Positions 1-10,885 of a DNA stretch of 64,000 nucleotides are shown in pieces. How positions within the stretch are numbered: the stretch's first letter is position 1; each line of letters starts with the position of its first letter. This DNA is from Mycobacterium bohemicum DSM 44277. Lineage in GTDB: Bacteria > Actinomycetota > Actinomycetes > Mycobacteriales > Mycobacteriaceae. Both the position numbers and the translations under genes were made by a program. The notes under the pieces were generated by a model that did not search any database, was not told the DNA's origin, and was given only the letters and a program-made list of their open reading frames with translations. The stretch spans positions 1 through 64,000 of the forward strand of contig NZ_CSTD01000007.1 in NCBI RefSeq assembly GCF_001053185.1, read 5' to 3'.

Positions 1-211
1 CCAGCCCCGTCGCCAGCGCGGCGATGGCCTCCTCCGGCGCCACCAGCGCGCTGGCCGGCGGCCATCTCAGGTTGTCGCGCCAGTCCTCCATCAGGGTGGC
101 CAGCACGTCATCGTCGGGGTTGTCGCGGCGAATCGGTCGGCGCTCGGCGAGCGCGTCGAGCAGCAGGTCGGTCTGGGCCAGCTCGTCGAGGGCCGGTTGG
201 GGCTCAGGCAT
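1..211 (-). CDS. rsdA: Anti-sigma-D factor RsdA, N-terminal 70 residues (cut at window edge)
   Basis: Reading leftwards from an ATG at 209-211 gives MPEPQPALDELAQTDLLLDA, then a WRDNLRWPPASALV stretch. This matches the cytoplasmic sigma-D-binding domain of mycobacterial RsdA (Rv3413c family). The start overlaps the sigD stop by 8 bases, the usual coupling of a sigma factor to its anti-sigma. The frame is still open at base 1. The membrane and extracytoplasmic part of the same protein lies instead at 3895-4462, fused to another gene. Joining base 1 to base 4462 restores an in-frame ATGLAERRRG sequence. RsdA normally holds SigD at the membrane until proteolysis releases it. Confidence 0.85.
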   Translation of the reverse strand, partial: MPEPQPALDELAQTDLLLDALAERRPIRRDNPDDDVLATLMEDWRDNLRWPPASALVAPEEAIAALATGL

Positions 212-797
212 AGTCACCCGCCGCCACGATCTCGGACTTCAGCCGCGCCAGCGCCCGGTGCTGGGCGACCCGCACGGCGCCGGTGGTGCTGCCGACGGCG
301 GCGGCGGTCTCCTCGGCGGACAGACCCACCACGACGCGCAGGATCAGGATCTCGCGTTGCTTGGCCGGCAGGATCTCCAGCAGCTCGCTCATCCGGCTCA
401 CCGAGTCGGCTTCGATGGCCCGCTGCTCCGGTCCTGCGTCGGGCGACCACCGCTCGGGCAGCGAATCCGACGGGTAGGCGAGATCACGGCCGGCGGCCCG
501 GTGGGCGTCGGCCACCTTGTGGGCGGCGATCCCGTACAGGAACGCCAGGAACGGGCGTCCCCGATCGCGATAGCGAGGCAAGGCCGTGATGGTGGCCAAG
601 CACACCTCCTGAGCCACGTCGTCGGCTGACATCCCACCCCGTTCGACTGTGCCGACCCGCGCCCGGCAGTACCGCACAACAATCGGACGGATGGTCTCCA
701 GCACCTCCCGTAGGGCCTGTGTGTCCCCCGCCACGGCCTCTGCAACCACAGCGTCGAGACGTTCCCCTTGAATTGTCATCGACGGCGGTAGCTCCAA
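204..797 (-). CDS. sigD: ECF-type RNA polymerase sigma factor SigD
   Basis: The product is 197 residues, close to SigD of M. tuberculosis (Rv3414c, about 212 residues). Region 2 includes SADDVAQEVCLATITALPRY and FLAFLYGIAAHKVADAHRAA. Region 4 is LLEILPAKQREILILRVVVG followed by the helix-turn-helix GLSAEETAAAVGSTTGAVRV. SigD directs RNA polymerase to starvation and stationary-phase promoters. A later ATG (MTIQGERL, base 779) is an alternative start. The rsdA start overlaps its stop codon. The gene upstream in the transcript (Rv3415c-like) has been split by the rearrangement. Confidence 0.93.
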   Translation of the reverse strand: MELPPSMTIQGERLDAVVAEAVAGDTQALREVLETIRPIVVRYCRARVGTVERGGMSADDVAQEVCLATITALPRYRDRGRPFLAFLYGIAAHKVADAHRAAGRDLAYPSDSLPERWSPDAGPEQRAIEADSVSRMSELLEILPAKQREILILRVVVGLSAEETAAAVGSTTGAVRVAQHRALARLKSEIVAAGDYA

Positions 798-860
798 CGT
801 TACGAATGGGACACATCGCGGGCTAACTAACTCACTGACAATAACGGCCGGAAAGCCGTT

Positions 861-1231
861 TCAAGCGGAACGCCACGTCGCACCGGCGTGGCGTATCTCA
901 CCTGCGCAGATATCCCGAATTTCCAGCAGTTTTCGTGGCTGGAACGTGACGCTTCCGATATCGATCAGCAAGCAAGCCAGCGCCCAGCGAAGGGGTAGCA
1001 AGCCCAGCCGTCCGGCGTCGCCCAGCGAAGCCTCGGCCACCGCCCGGGCGCGCTCGATGTCGCCGGCGCTGCACAGCGCGGCCGCCAGCACCACGTCGCT
1101 CTTGACGCGGTGCCGCGCCGACGGCCGGACCATCGCCCGCGCCAGCCGCACCGCCTCGGTGGCGTGCCGCACGGCGGCCCGCCCGTCCCCGGAGGCCATC
1201 GCCAGTTCGGCGGCCACCCACCCGCGGCGCA
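861..1231 (-). pseudogene. C-terminal half of a Rv3415c-like helical-repeat protein, fused to GuaB3
   Basis: This is the last 123 or so residues of a 274-residue chimeric frame (861-1685). RRGWVAAELAMASGDGRAAV and later Ala-rich helices look like TPR-type repeats. They match what I recall of Rv3415c, the conserved hypothetical upstream of sigD. The other half of the same gene is at 4463-4866. Joining base 1231 to base 4463 gives ATLVRRGWV in frame, about 257 residues in total, compared with about 275 for Rv3415c. Function is unknown; its place next to sigD suggests regulation or stress. Confidence 0.72.
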
Positions 1232-1685
1232 CCGGGGTCAGCGCCTGGGCGTTTTGCGGGCTGACCCGCACCGCGGTGGTCACCCCGGCCTCCCGGATGC
1301 GGGCGACCGCGGAGCCCAGCAGGTCGGGGTTCAGCGGCGCGGCGTGCAGCTCCTGCAGCAGCCGGATCGCCGCCGACGGTTCGGGCTCCTTGGTGGCGGC
1401 CTCGACGAGCTGCGCGACCTTGCCCTGCACGTCGGCGTGCCGGCCGATCAGCCCCTCGCCGTTGAGCACGCCGAGCCCGCCGAGCCGGCCCAGTTCGATC
1501 GCGAACTCGGGCGACACCAGCGCGTCGGTCGGGTGCGCGATGACGGGGATCTCGAAGCGGTAGGCGTCCAGCTGCCAGGCGGTCGAGACGTCCTGCGAGG
1601 AGCGGGTGCGCCGCGACGGCACGATGCTGACCTCGCTGAGTTCATAGGTGCGACGGGCGGTGCGGCCCATCCCGATCTCGACCAT
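1232..1685 (-). pseudogene. guaB3: GuaB3-family protein, N-terminal 151 residues only
   Basis: It starts MVEIGMGRTARRTYELSEVS and runs to AVRVSPQNAQALTP, matching the first third of the IMP dehydrogenase-like paralogue GuaB3 (Rv3410c, about 375 residues). The frame then continues in Rv3415c-like sequence. The catalytic loop and most of the TIM barrel are missing here; they would lie left of the window if the normal order held. It starts 3 bases after the guaB2 stop, so the two form an operon. GuaB3 paralogues sit beside guaB2 in mycobacteria and their catalytic role is uncertain. As written the product cannot be active. Confidence 0.85.
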
Positions 1686-1688
1686 GGC

Positions 1689-3299
<1,611 letters not shown>

Positions 3300-3480
3300 C
3301 GGGGGGCCTCCATAGCGCGCGGAGTGAGAGCCCCATCCTATCGGCTCGGCCGGCCCCCGGACTCGCTTGCTCGGGTGTGCCGCGGGCCGGAACAGACCCG
3401 AGCCGACCCGGACGCGACATGGGGGATGGCCGGTGTCCGCCTTCTGGCGTTTTGTCAGTCCGGCTGCGTAGGCTGTAGGC
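3300..3480. promoter_or_regulatory. Divergent promoter region between guaB2 and the DUF5319 gene
   Basis: 181 bases separate the divergent starts of guaB2 (minus) and the DUF5319 gene (plus), so both promoters must lie here. On the minus strand a purine-rich GGAGGCCCCCCG stretch just before the guaB2 ATG is a plausible ribosome-binding site. TTTTGTCAGTCCGGCTGCGTAGGCTGTAGGC-type sequence near 3450-3480 may hold a -10-like TAGGCT for the plus gene. No operator could be assigned. Confidence 0.35.
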
Positions 3481-3891
3481 GTGCGTGACCACCTCCCACC
3501 GGGTTTGCCGCCCGACCCCTTCGCCGACGACCCCTGCGACCCGTCCGCGGCGCTCGAAGCCGTCGAGCCGGGACAGCCGCTGGACCAGCAGGAGCGGCTC
3601 GCGGTCGAGGCCGACCTGGCCGACCTCGCCGTCTACGAGGCGTTGTTGGCGCACAGGGGAATTCGCGGTCTGGTGGTGTGCTGCGACGAGTGCCAGCAGG
3701 ACCACTACCACGACTGGGACATGCTGCGCGCCAACCTGCTGCAGCTGCTGATCGACGGCACGGTCCGCCCGCACGAGCCGGCCTACGACCCCGAGCCCGA
3801 CGCCTACGTCACGTGGGACTACTGCCGCGGATACGCCGACGCGTCGCTCAACGAGGCGACGTCAGACGCCGACGGATTCCACCGCCGCTGA
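3481..3891 (+). CDS. Conserved actinobacterial DUF5319 family protein (Rv3412-like)
   Basis: The 136-residue acidic, soluble protein has no signal or membrane segment. It holds a CCDECQQDHYHDWDMLRANL segment with clustered Cys and His, and a YVTWDYCRGYADASLNEA C-terminal segment. This matches the small conserved protein between guaB2 and rsdA in mycobacteria (Rv3412). The CxxC plus His pattern could bind a metal, but that is inference. A GTG at 3481 is used; an adjacent frame at 3485 is a shadow. It ends 3 bases before the convergent frame at 3895. Confidence 0.8.
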   Translation: MRDHLPPGLPPDPFADDPCDPSAALEAVEPGQPLDQQERLAVEADLADLAVYEALLAHRGIRGLVVCCDECQQDHYHDWDMLRANLLQLLIDGTVRPHEPAYDPEPDAYVTWDYCRGYADASLNEATSDADGFHRR

Positions 3892-3894
3892 CCG

Positions 3895-4462
3895 CTAGGG
3901 ATTGATGCTCGGCTCCACCGGCGCCGAGCTGCCGGTCTGCCCATGGTGCCGGTGCCGCCCGGACGGGGGGCTCGGGGACGGGCTCGGGGACGGGCTCAGG
4001 GACGTCGTCGTCGGCGTCGAACTCGGCGGTGACGCCGTCACCGCGGGCGAAAACGCCGTGGGCGAGGGAACTCCGGTGGTCGGCGCCGCGGGGGGCAGCG
4101 TCGCGTTCGGATTGCGCGACTCGATCCGGGTGTTCAGCAACTTCAGCTGTTGCTGCAGGTCGGTGCGGTCCGGGCCGGCGTCCATCGACTGCACCAGGCT
4201 GCTGACCTCGGTCAGCTGATTCTGCGCCTGGTCCCATTGGCTCTCGTCGATCATTTGCTGAACCTTGGCCAGATCGGCCTTGGCGGACAACATGACCTGG
4301 TTCGAGTTGAGCTGCGGCTCGTCGAAGAACATGGCGTGCAGGCCGTACAGCGTGTCCCCGGGACGGGCCTCGACCACCATCGCGCCGAAGCCGCTGAGCA
4401 CCAGCAGCGTCGCCGCGACCGACCCGACCGCCGCCAGCCCGCGGCGGCCGCGGCGGCGTTCG
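3895..4462 (-). pseudogene. rsdA: RsdA membrane and extracytoplasmic part, detached from its N-terminus
   Basis: The last 189 or so residues of a 323-residue chimeric frame. AERRRGRRGLAAVGSV begins the join, followed by one transmembrane helix (VAATLLVLSGFGAMVV), the ARPGDTLYGLHAMFF extracytoplasmic segment and a Ser/Thr/Pro-rich tail with an SPSPSPSP run. This is the C-terminal part of anti-sigma-D factor RsdA. The matching N-terminal sigma-binding part is at 1-211. Without that domain the fragment cannot bind SigD. The intact protein would be about 259 residues, shorter than Rv3413c (299), mainly in the low-complexity tail. Confidence 0.85.
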
Positions 4463-4866
4463 GCCAACGTCGCCGCGGCCGGGAAGCGGCCGACGCCCAG
4501 CGCGTCGGCCGCGAGCCCGATCAGGGCGTCGGCGCGGGCTTCGGGATCCGCGCCCGCCAGCGCCAGCGCTCGGCCGTCCCAGCCCCGCGCCACCGTGTGC
4601 CAACCCAGTTGCCGCAGGAACGAACCCTGCGTGCTGTGCGCCAGCGACACGAGCGGCCCGGACCCAATGCGGCGGAGCGCCGCAAGATCGCGATAGGCGG
4701 CCCCGTACCGCCCCTGACCGCCGCAGGCCACGGCCCGCAGCCACATTTGGGCGGGCGTGGCCGCGGTCGGCAGCGGCCAGCGCTCGGGTCGCTCCCCGAA
4801 GGCGGCCGCCGCCAGCGTCGCGTCGCGGCCTTCCGGGTCCTCCCGGGTGTGACGAGTATCAATCAC
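4463..4866 (-). pseudogene. N-terminal half of the Rv3415c-like protein, fused to RsdA C-terminus
   Basis: Residues 1-134 of the chimera begin MIDTRHTREDPEGRDATLAA and continue through Ala-rich helices to GRFPAAATL. These are the start of the conserved hypothetical normally encoded just upstream of sigD. The remaining half is at 861-1231. Fusion to the RsdA transmembrane helix would place this soluble domain at the membrane if expressed, a product not known from this family. The ATG and the upstream divergent promoter region shared with whiB3 are intact. Confidence 0.75.
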
Positions 4867-5218
4867 GGTGACCAGTAAACACTTCGTGGTATCTGTGTTA
4901 CCGAAATGTTAATCGTCTGACCGGGTACAAAAATTGCCCGACCCGCCATTCCGCGTCCTGAGCTGGGCAATCCGGGTAAGGTCAAGTTGCCTGGTAGCAC
5001 GGCTTTGGGAACGGCATGGGCGGTACATGAACGCGACGTTAATAATTGTCCAACCCTTACATACTTTGGCCGTCTAAATGGCTATTGACTGAAATTCACT
5101 AACGCACCTAAGTTCGAGATCGACGGGTAGTCATCGGTGACGCCACCCCACATCAGTTACACAATCGCCTCGCGGACTCACCTCACCTGGCGTGCCGTGC
5201 AGAGAGGGAATGACACCA
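4867..5218. promoter_or_regulatory. 352-base divergent control region upstream of whiB3
   Basis: A long, comparatively AT-rich stretch without a gene separates the Rv3415c-like start from whiB3. It contains several low-GC patches (ACAAAAATTGCC near 4926, TTAATAATTGTCC near 5039, AAATGGCTATTGACTGAAAT near 5076), which is unusual in this GC-rich genome and typical of a promoter or 5' leader. GAGAGGGAATG at 5201-5211 supplies a purine-rich sequence ahead of the whiB3 ATG. Long leaders are usual for whiB genes. No specific operator was identified. Confidence 0.5.
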
Positions 5219-5527
5219 ATGCCACAGCCTGAGCAGCTACCTGGCCCCAACGCCGACATCTGGAACTGGCAACTGCAGGGCCTGTGCCGCGGAGTCGACT
5301 CCTCGATGTTCTTCCACCCCGACGGCGAGCGTGGCCGCGCCCGCATGCAGCGCGAGCAGCGCGCCAAGGAGATGTGCCGGCGGTGCCCGGTGATCCAGGA
5401 ATGCCGGTCGCATGCGCTCGAGGTCGGCGAGCCCTACGGCGTGTGGGGCGGCCTGTCGGAGTCCGAGCGTGACATGTTGCTGAAGGGCGACATCGGCCGC
5501 AACCGGGGCATCCGCCGGTCGGCCTGA
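5219..5527 (+). CDS. whiB3: Redox-sensing iron-sulfur transcription factor WhiB3
   Basis: The product from ATG 5219 is 102 residues, the exact length of M. tuberculosis WhiB3 (Rv3416). The four cluster ligands are present: Cys in GLCRGVDSS, then MCRRCPVIQEC with C-x2-C-x5-C. These are followed by the G(V/I)WGG turn (GVWGGLSESE) and a basic tail (GRNRGIRRSA) for DNA contact. An upstream GTG would add 9 residues without conservation. WhiB3 senses NO, oxygen and redox state through a 4Fe-4S cluster and binds the major sigma factor to control lipid and redox metabolism. It ends directly before the convergent enoyl-CoA hydratase. Confidence 0.96.
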   Translation: MPQPEQLPGPNADIWNWQLQGLCRGVDSSMFFHPDGERGRARMQREQRAKEMCRRCPVIQECRSHALEVGEPYGVWGGLSESERDMLLKGDIGRNRGIRRSA

Positions 5528-6322
5528 TCACGTCGTCGACGCCGCCGCCGACCAGCGGGGCGGTCGCTTCTCGATGAACGCCGCGACGCCCTCGAGCGCG
5601 CTGGGATCCATCATGTTGCAGGCCATCGTGGTGCCCGCGTCCTCGTACGCGGAATCGATGCCGGTTTCGAGCTGGCGGTAGAACAGCGCCTTGCCCATCG
5701 CGACCGCGACGCGCGGCTTGGTGACGATGCCCGCCACCAGGGCCTCGACCGCGTCGTCCAGCTCGCCGGGCGCCGCCACCCTGTTGACCAGCCCCAGCTC
5801 GCGCGCCCGCCCGGCCGAGACGAATTCGCCGGTGACGAGCATCTCGAAGGCGGCCTTGGGGGGCACGTTGCGCGACAGCGCCACTCCCGGGGTCGCGCAG
5901 AAGAGCCCGACGTTGATGCCGCTGACGGCGAAGCGGGCGTCGTGGCTGGCCACCGCGAGGTCGCACATGGCGACGAGCTGGCAACCCGCCGCGGTGGCCA
6001 GGCCGTGGACCCGCGCGATCACCGGGACCGGCAGCCGCCGGACGGACAGCATCACGGCCGTGCACTGCGCGAACAGCTTCTCGTAATACTCGAGCGACGG
6101 CTCGGCCCGCATCTCCTTGAGGTCGTGGCCCGCGCAGAAGGCCTTCCCGGACGCCGCGAGCACGACCACGCGCACCCCGTCGTCGGCGGCCAGCGACTCG
6201 ACGGCCTCGGCCAGCGCGGCCAGCATCGCCTCCGACAGCGCATTGAAGGCCTGCGGGCGGTTGAGCGTCAGCGTGACGACACCGCGATCGTCGCGATGTT
6301 GCAGCAGCAGCGGTTCTTCCAT
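5528..6322 (-). CDS. Enoyl-CoA hydratase/isomerase family protein
   Basis: The 264-residue crotonase-fold protein starts at ATG 6322 (MEEPLLLQHRDDRGVVTLTL). The oxyanion-hole motif GKAFCAGHDLKEM and the second loop HGLATAAGCQLVAMCDLAVA are typical. The C-terminal helices include IEKRPPRW. It is expected to hydrate or isomerise an acyl-CoA; the substrate cannot be read from sequence. The closest recognised subfamily is the ECHDC3-like hydratases, held with low certainty. It is convergent with whiB3, and divergent to the Cys-rich small protein. Confidence 0.88.
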   Translation of the reverse strand: MEEPLLLQHRDDRGVVTLTLNRPQAFNALSEAMLAALAEAVESLAADDGVRVVVLAASGKAFCAGHDLKEMRAEPSLEYYEKLFAQCTAVMLSVRRLPVPVIARVHGLATAAGCQLVAMCDLAVASHDARFAVSGINVGLFCATPGVALSRNVPPKAAFEMLVTGEFVSAGRARELGLVNRVAAPGELDDAVEALVAGIVTKPRVAVAMGKALFYRQLETGIDSAYEDAGTTMACNMMDPSALEGVAAFIEKRPPRWSAAASTT

Positions 6323-6391
6323 GGCGATGACCTCACTCGGGTGCGGGTTCCGATCCTGCCGCACGCCGCGGGCGCGGTCTACATTGGCGGC

Positions 6392-6739
6392 GTGGCGCAA
6401 TTTCCCGACACCCGCGGCGACCCGATGGCCGGCGCGGCGGTGGCCGGCTCGATCTCGACCGTCGCCAGCGCCGCGGTGGCCGGCTCCGTGGCCACCGTGG
6501 CCAGCGCCGGGGTCGCCGGCTCGATCGCCACCGCCGCCAGCGCAGGCGTCGCCGGAAGTGCAGTCACCGCACTGTCTTTCGCCGTCGCCGGGACCATCGC
6601 CTGCGTGGCGTGCGCGTTCTGCAAACGGTGCGTCGCGTGCGTGGGTTGCGCCGCCTGCACGGGCTGCATCGGTTGCGTGGGGTGCTACAACTGCTCGGGG
6701 TTGCGCTTCGCCGTGGGGCTGCGCGACGTACACGCCTGA
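6392..6739 (+). CDS. Small protein with cysteine every third residue
   Basis: From GTG 6392 the product is 115 residues; ATG 6424 gives 105. Residues about 12-75 are a repeat of Ala, Val, Ser, Gly and Thr (GSVATVASAGVAGS). Eleven cysteines then follow at strict three-residue spacing (CVACAFCKRCVACVGC, then CAACTGCIGCVGCYNC), ending in GLRFAVGLRDVHA. It has no Trp, His only in the last three residues, and no clear signal peptide. I recall similar unnamed CxxC-rich proteins in non-tuberculous mycobacteria but know no function. The cysteine array suggests metal or cluster binding or disulfide cross-linking (inference). It lies between divergent genes and has its own intergenic space. Confidence 0.6.
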   Translation: MAQFPDTRGDPMAGAAVAGSISTVASAAVAGSVATVASAGVAGSIATAASAGVAGSAVTALSFAVAGTIACVACAFCKRCVACVGCAACTGCIGCVGCYNCSGLRFAVGLRDVHA

Positions 6740-6796
6740 CGCCGGGCCGCCGGCGCCGGCCGCGGTGGGTTATGTCCACCTCCGCTAACGGGTCGA

Positions 6797-7381
6797 TCAG
6801 CCGGCCAACCCGGTCAGGAGCGCGTCGACGAGCTGCGCGATGCGGTGTGCGTCGATGGGCTGGCGGGTGAGCAGTGCCCGGAAATGCAGGGGTGCGACGA
6901 CGAGTTCGAGAGCCAGGGCCGCGTCGAGGTCGGTGGGGACCTCGCCTCGCTCCTTGGCGCGGGCGATCATCGTGTTGGCGAGGTCGAACCGAGACTCCCA
7001 GAACCGGGCACGTCCGGCGACCAGGGTGTCGTCGTCGCCGGCAACGGCCATCGACCTGACGAGCGTTCGCCCGAGCGGGGAGTCGAGGTAGGCGGCGACT
7101 TCGGTCGCGAAGGTGACCAAGTCGCCCCGCAGCGTGCCGGTGTCGGGAATGGGGAGCTTGGCCTCGCTGTAGTCCAGCAATGCGTCGAGCACAAGGTGTT
7201 CCTTCGTCGGCCACCGCCGGTAGATCGACGTTTCGTGCACTTCGGCCTGCCGCGCGATCTCACCGATACTGACCCTGTCGGCGCCATGCTCGGCCACCGC
7301 CTGCAGCGTCACCTTCAGCACAGCCTCGCGGACGCGGGCCGACCGGCCTCCGGTTCGCCGCCGAACCCCTGGATCGCTCAT
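6797..7381 (-). CDS. TetR/AcrR-family transcriptional repressor
   Basis: The 194-residue protein has an N-terminal helix-turn-helix at about residues 18-65 (VSIGEIARQAEVHETSIYRR followed by WPTKEHLV), the classic TetR signature. The C-terminal helical domain resembles TetR_C, which binds a small ligand. It is divergent from the alpha/beta hydrolase at 7489, with 107 bases between the two starts. That gap contains three copies of TTAACGC, a likely operator. Local repression of the hydrolase and of itself is the simplest model. The ligand is unknown. Confidence 0.9.
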   Translation of the reverse strand: MSDPGVRRRTGGRSARVREAVLKVTLQAVAEHGADRVSIGEIARQAEVHETSIYRRWPTKEHLVLDALLDYSEAKLPIPDTGTLRGDLVTFATEVAAYLDSPLGRTLVRSMAVAGDDDTLVAGRARFWESRFDLANTMIARAKERGEVPTDLDAALALELVVAPLHFRALLTRQPIDAHRIAQLVDALLTGLAG

Positions 7382-7392
7382 GATTTCTCATG

Positions 7393-7448
7393 TTAACGCA
7401 GCTTCCTTGCTTTAACGCGTCAGGCAATGCTAGCGTGTTCTTTAACGC
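7393..7448. promoter_or_regulatory. Three direct TTAACGC repeats, probable TetR operator
   Basis: TTAACGC occurs at 7393-7399, 7412-7418 and 7442-7448, spaced 19 and 30 bases apart, in the 107-base gap between the divergent TetR and hydrolase starts. The last two copies extend to CTTTAACGC. Such clustering of an AT-containing heptamer is not expected by chance in this GC-rich region. Binding by the adjacent TetR is inferred from position only. Confidence 0.55.
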
Positions 7449-7488
7449 AAAGTTTCTGCATTAGCCGCTCAACGCTAGGGAGTTCGCG

Positions 7489-8571
7489 ATGTCCTTTCAG
7501 TGGCCGGTCGACGCGCAGGATCTGTTCGGCGAGCGGTATCCCCAGATGGTCAACACCGGGTTACCCGCCCACGACGTGGACGCGGTGCGCGCCGCGATCA
7601 CCGACATGTGGGCGGACGCGCCCGGCGGCTGGGTGTATGAGTGGTCGGCGCTGGCCGCGCGCTACGCCGGCCAGGGTTCGCATCTACTCGCCGCGCTGGC
7701 CTACGGGTGGGCGAAGTTCCCGACCCTGGCCGACGACTCCAAGCGCCGGGCCTTCGAGAACCAGCTTGAGCAGTATCTGCTTGCCGCACCGCGTTTCGGG
7801 GTGGGCTTCGAGCGCCGCGTCATCGAGGTGCCGTACCGGGGTGCGGGGACCACGGTCCCGGTGCACATTTTCGCTGCGCCCGACCTGCCCGCCGCCGCGC
7901 CGGTGCTGCTGGCGTCCGGCGGGGTGGACAGCTGGAAAATGGACATGCACAGCATGTTCGTGCTCGCGGCGTCGACGGCCGGAGTCCGGGTGATGGCATT
8001 CGACATCGCCGGCACGGGCGAATCGGAGGTGCCGATGACCCCCGACGGCGGGGCGGAAATCGTGCGCGGTCTCATCGCCGAGGGCCGGAGGATGGGCAAT
8101 GGCATCGTGACCCATCTGGGAATCTCCATGGGCGGGCACTACTCCGCCCGTTCGGGCTTGGCGGGCGAAGTGGACGCCGCGATCGTCCTGGGAGGACCGG
8201 TCGAAGAGGCCTTCACCAAAGACGCCTCGACGCTGCATTTCGGCATGGACGGCATCGTCGGCAACGCGCTGGGGTTCGATCACCGTCCCAGCAGCGGGGA
8301 GCTGGCCGCAACGTTCGGTGACTTCTCGCTGCGCGCACTGCTCGATCAGAAAACCAATGCCCCGATGCTCGTGGTCAACGGCGCCGATGACGTGCACGTC
8401 CCACGGCACGACACGCTGGTCTTCGAGGGCCGCCCCGACACGGAGGTTCACCTCATCCCCGACACCGGACACTGCGCGACCACAAAGCTGCCCGAGGCGA
8501 TCGGCCTGATTTTCAGCTGGCTGCAACGCACCCTGGCTTCGCCGCCCATCTCCCGCCCCGAACGGACGTAA
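7489..8571 (+). CDS. Alpha/beta hydrolase (esterase, FrsA/DUF1100-like)
   Basis: The 360-residue protein starts at ATG 7489, just after a GGGAG sequence. An N-terminal helical cap (about residues 1-120) precedes the hydrolase core. The nucleophile elbow is GISMGGHYS (Ser). The acid is in NGADDVHVPRHD and the histidine in IPDTGHCATT. The family cleaves esters or C-C bonds; the substrate is unknown. It is paired with a divergent TetR regulator and closed by a strong terminator at its 3' end, so it appears to be a single-gene regulated unit. Confidence 0.85.
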   Translation: MSFQWPVDAQDLFGERYPQMVNTGLPAHDVDAVRAAITDMWADAPGGWVYEWSALAARYAGQGSHLLAALAYGWAKFPTLADDSKRRAFENQLEQYLLAAPRFGVGFERRVIEVPYRGAGTTVPVHIFAAPDLPAAAPVLLASGGVDSWKMDMHSMFVLAASTAGVRVMAFDIAGTGESEVPMTPDGGAEIVRGLIAEGRRMGNGIVTHLGISMGGHYSARSGLAGEVDAAIVLGGPVEEAFTKDASTLHFGMDGIVGNALGFDHRPSSGELAATFGDFSLRALLDQKTNAPMLVVNGADDVHVPRHDTLVFEGRPDTEVHLIPDTGHCATTKLPEAIGLIFSWLQRTLASPPISRPERT

Positions 8572-8608
8572 AGGCCCCCGCACGCTCGACGTGTCGGGGG
8601 CCTTTACG
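8567..8608. terminator. Bidirectional hairpin terminator between hydrolase and groEL1
   Basis: A perfect 14-base inverted repeat, CGTAAAGGCCCCCG at 8567-8580 and its complement at 8595-8608, with a 14-base loop. It lies between the convergent hydrolase stop (8571) and groEL1 stop (8626). The arms begin with TAAAG and end in CTTTA, so a short T-rich tail follows the GC stem on either strand. Confidence 0.85.
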
Positions 8609-8625
8609 TTTGCGCGCGCTATGCC

Positions 8626-10257
<1,632 letters not shown>

Positions 10258-10300
10258 CAGGCTCCTTAGTCACGCCCTGCTAACGCATGCCGCCCCGGAT

Positions 10301-10327
10301 GATCCCCGCGGTTGACGCGCGGGGATC
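10301..10327. terminator. Hairpin between groES and groEL1
   Basis: GATCCCCGCG (10301-10310) and CGCGGGGATC (10318-10327) form a perfect 10-base stem with a 7-base loop in the 90-base gap between the groES stop and the groEL1 start. There is no T tract, so it may be a processing or attenuation site that lowers groEL1 relative to groES. This reading is an inference. Confidence 0.6.
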
Positions 10328-10347
10328 GCCGGGGCGGAACACGGTTT

Positions 10348-10650
10348 TTACTTGGATACGACGGCCAGCACGTCACGTGCCGACAGGATCAGGTATTCCT
10401 CGCCGTTGTACTTGATCTCGGTACCGCCGTACTTGCTGTAGATGACGGTGTCACCTTCCGACACGTCCAGCGGGATCCGCTTTTCGCCGTCCTCGTCCCA
10501 CCGGCCGGGGCCGACTGCGACGACGGTGCCTTCCTGCGGCTTCTCCTTGGCGGTGTCAGGAATGACCAGACCGGACGCGGTCGTGGTCTCGGCCTCGTTG
10601 GCCTGCACGAGAATCTTGTCCTCGAGTGGCTTGATGTTCACCTTCGCCAC
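10348..10650 (-). CDS. groES: Co-chaperonin GroES (Cpn10)
   Basis: The 100-residue protein MAKVNIKPLEDKILVQANEA is the full Cpn10, with the mobile loop near residues 17-35 (ETTTASGLVIPDTAKEKPQE) and the SKYGGTEIKYNGEEYLIL beta barrel. It caps GroEL rings as a heptamer. A CIRCE operator lies about 165 bases upstream of its start, and groEL1 follows in the same direction. Confidence 0.98.
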   Translation of the reverse strand: MAKVNIKPLEDKILVQANEAETTTASGLVIPDTAKEKPQEGTVVAVGPGRWDEDGEKRIPLDVSEGDTVIYSKYGGTEIKYNGEEYLILSARDVLAVVSK

Positions 10651-10814
10651 GATTGGAGCCCTCCACTAGTTTGATCGGGTCCGGTGCCTCCGGACCGAGT
10701 TGACGGTCGGTCAGGGCCTCGCCCGGACCGACCGGATTATCAGGTGTTCGGCATTCGGCCGTGCCCTTGCGCCGTCGTCGCGGGTGCCGACGCAGGGGAG
10801 CGCCCGATTGCCAC

Positions 10815-10841
10815 CTAGCACTCTATACACGAGAGTGCTAG
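10815..10841. promoter_or_regulatory. CIRCE operator (HrcA-binding heat-shock element)
   Basis: CTAGCACTC-N9-GAGTGCTAG at 10815-10823 and 10833-10841, with the canonical 9-base spacer. This matches the CIRCE consensus TTAGCACTC-N9-GAGTGCTAA except at the outermost bases. The right arm continues into CACTC, making a second overlapping palindrome (GAGTGCTAGCACTC, 10833-10846). It lies upstream of groES on the minus strand. HrcA repression of groES-groEL1 is expected from the family. Confidence 0.92.
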
Positions 10842-10885
10842 CACTCAAGGGGCCCCCGCTGCTTCCGCGTGTTCGCCACGAGAGA

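Noticed and set aside
6379..6669. Minus-strand 96-residue frame opposite the Cys-rich protein
   Set aside because: It is an Ala/Thr/Pro repeat that simply mirrors the plus-strand repeat. The plus strand has the precise Cys periodicity and a distinct C-terminus.
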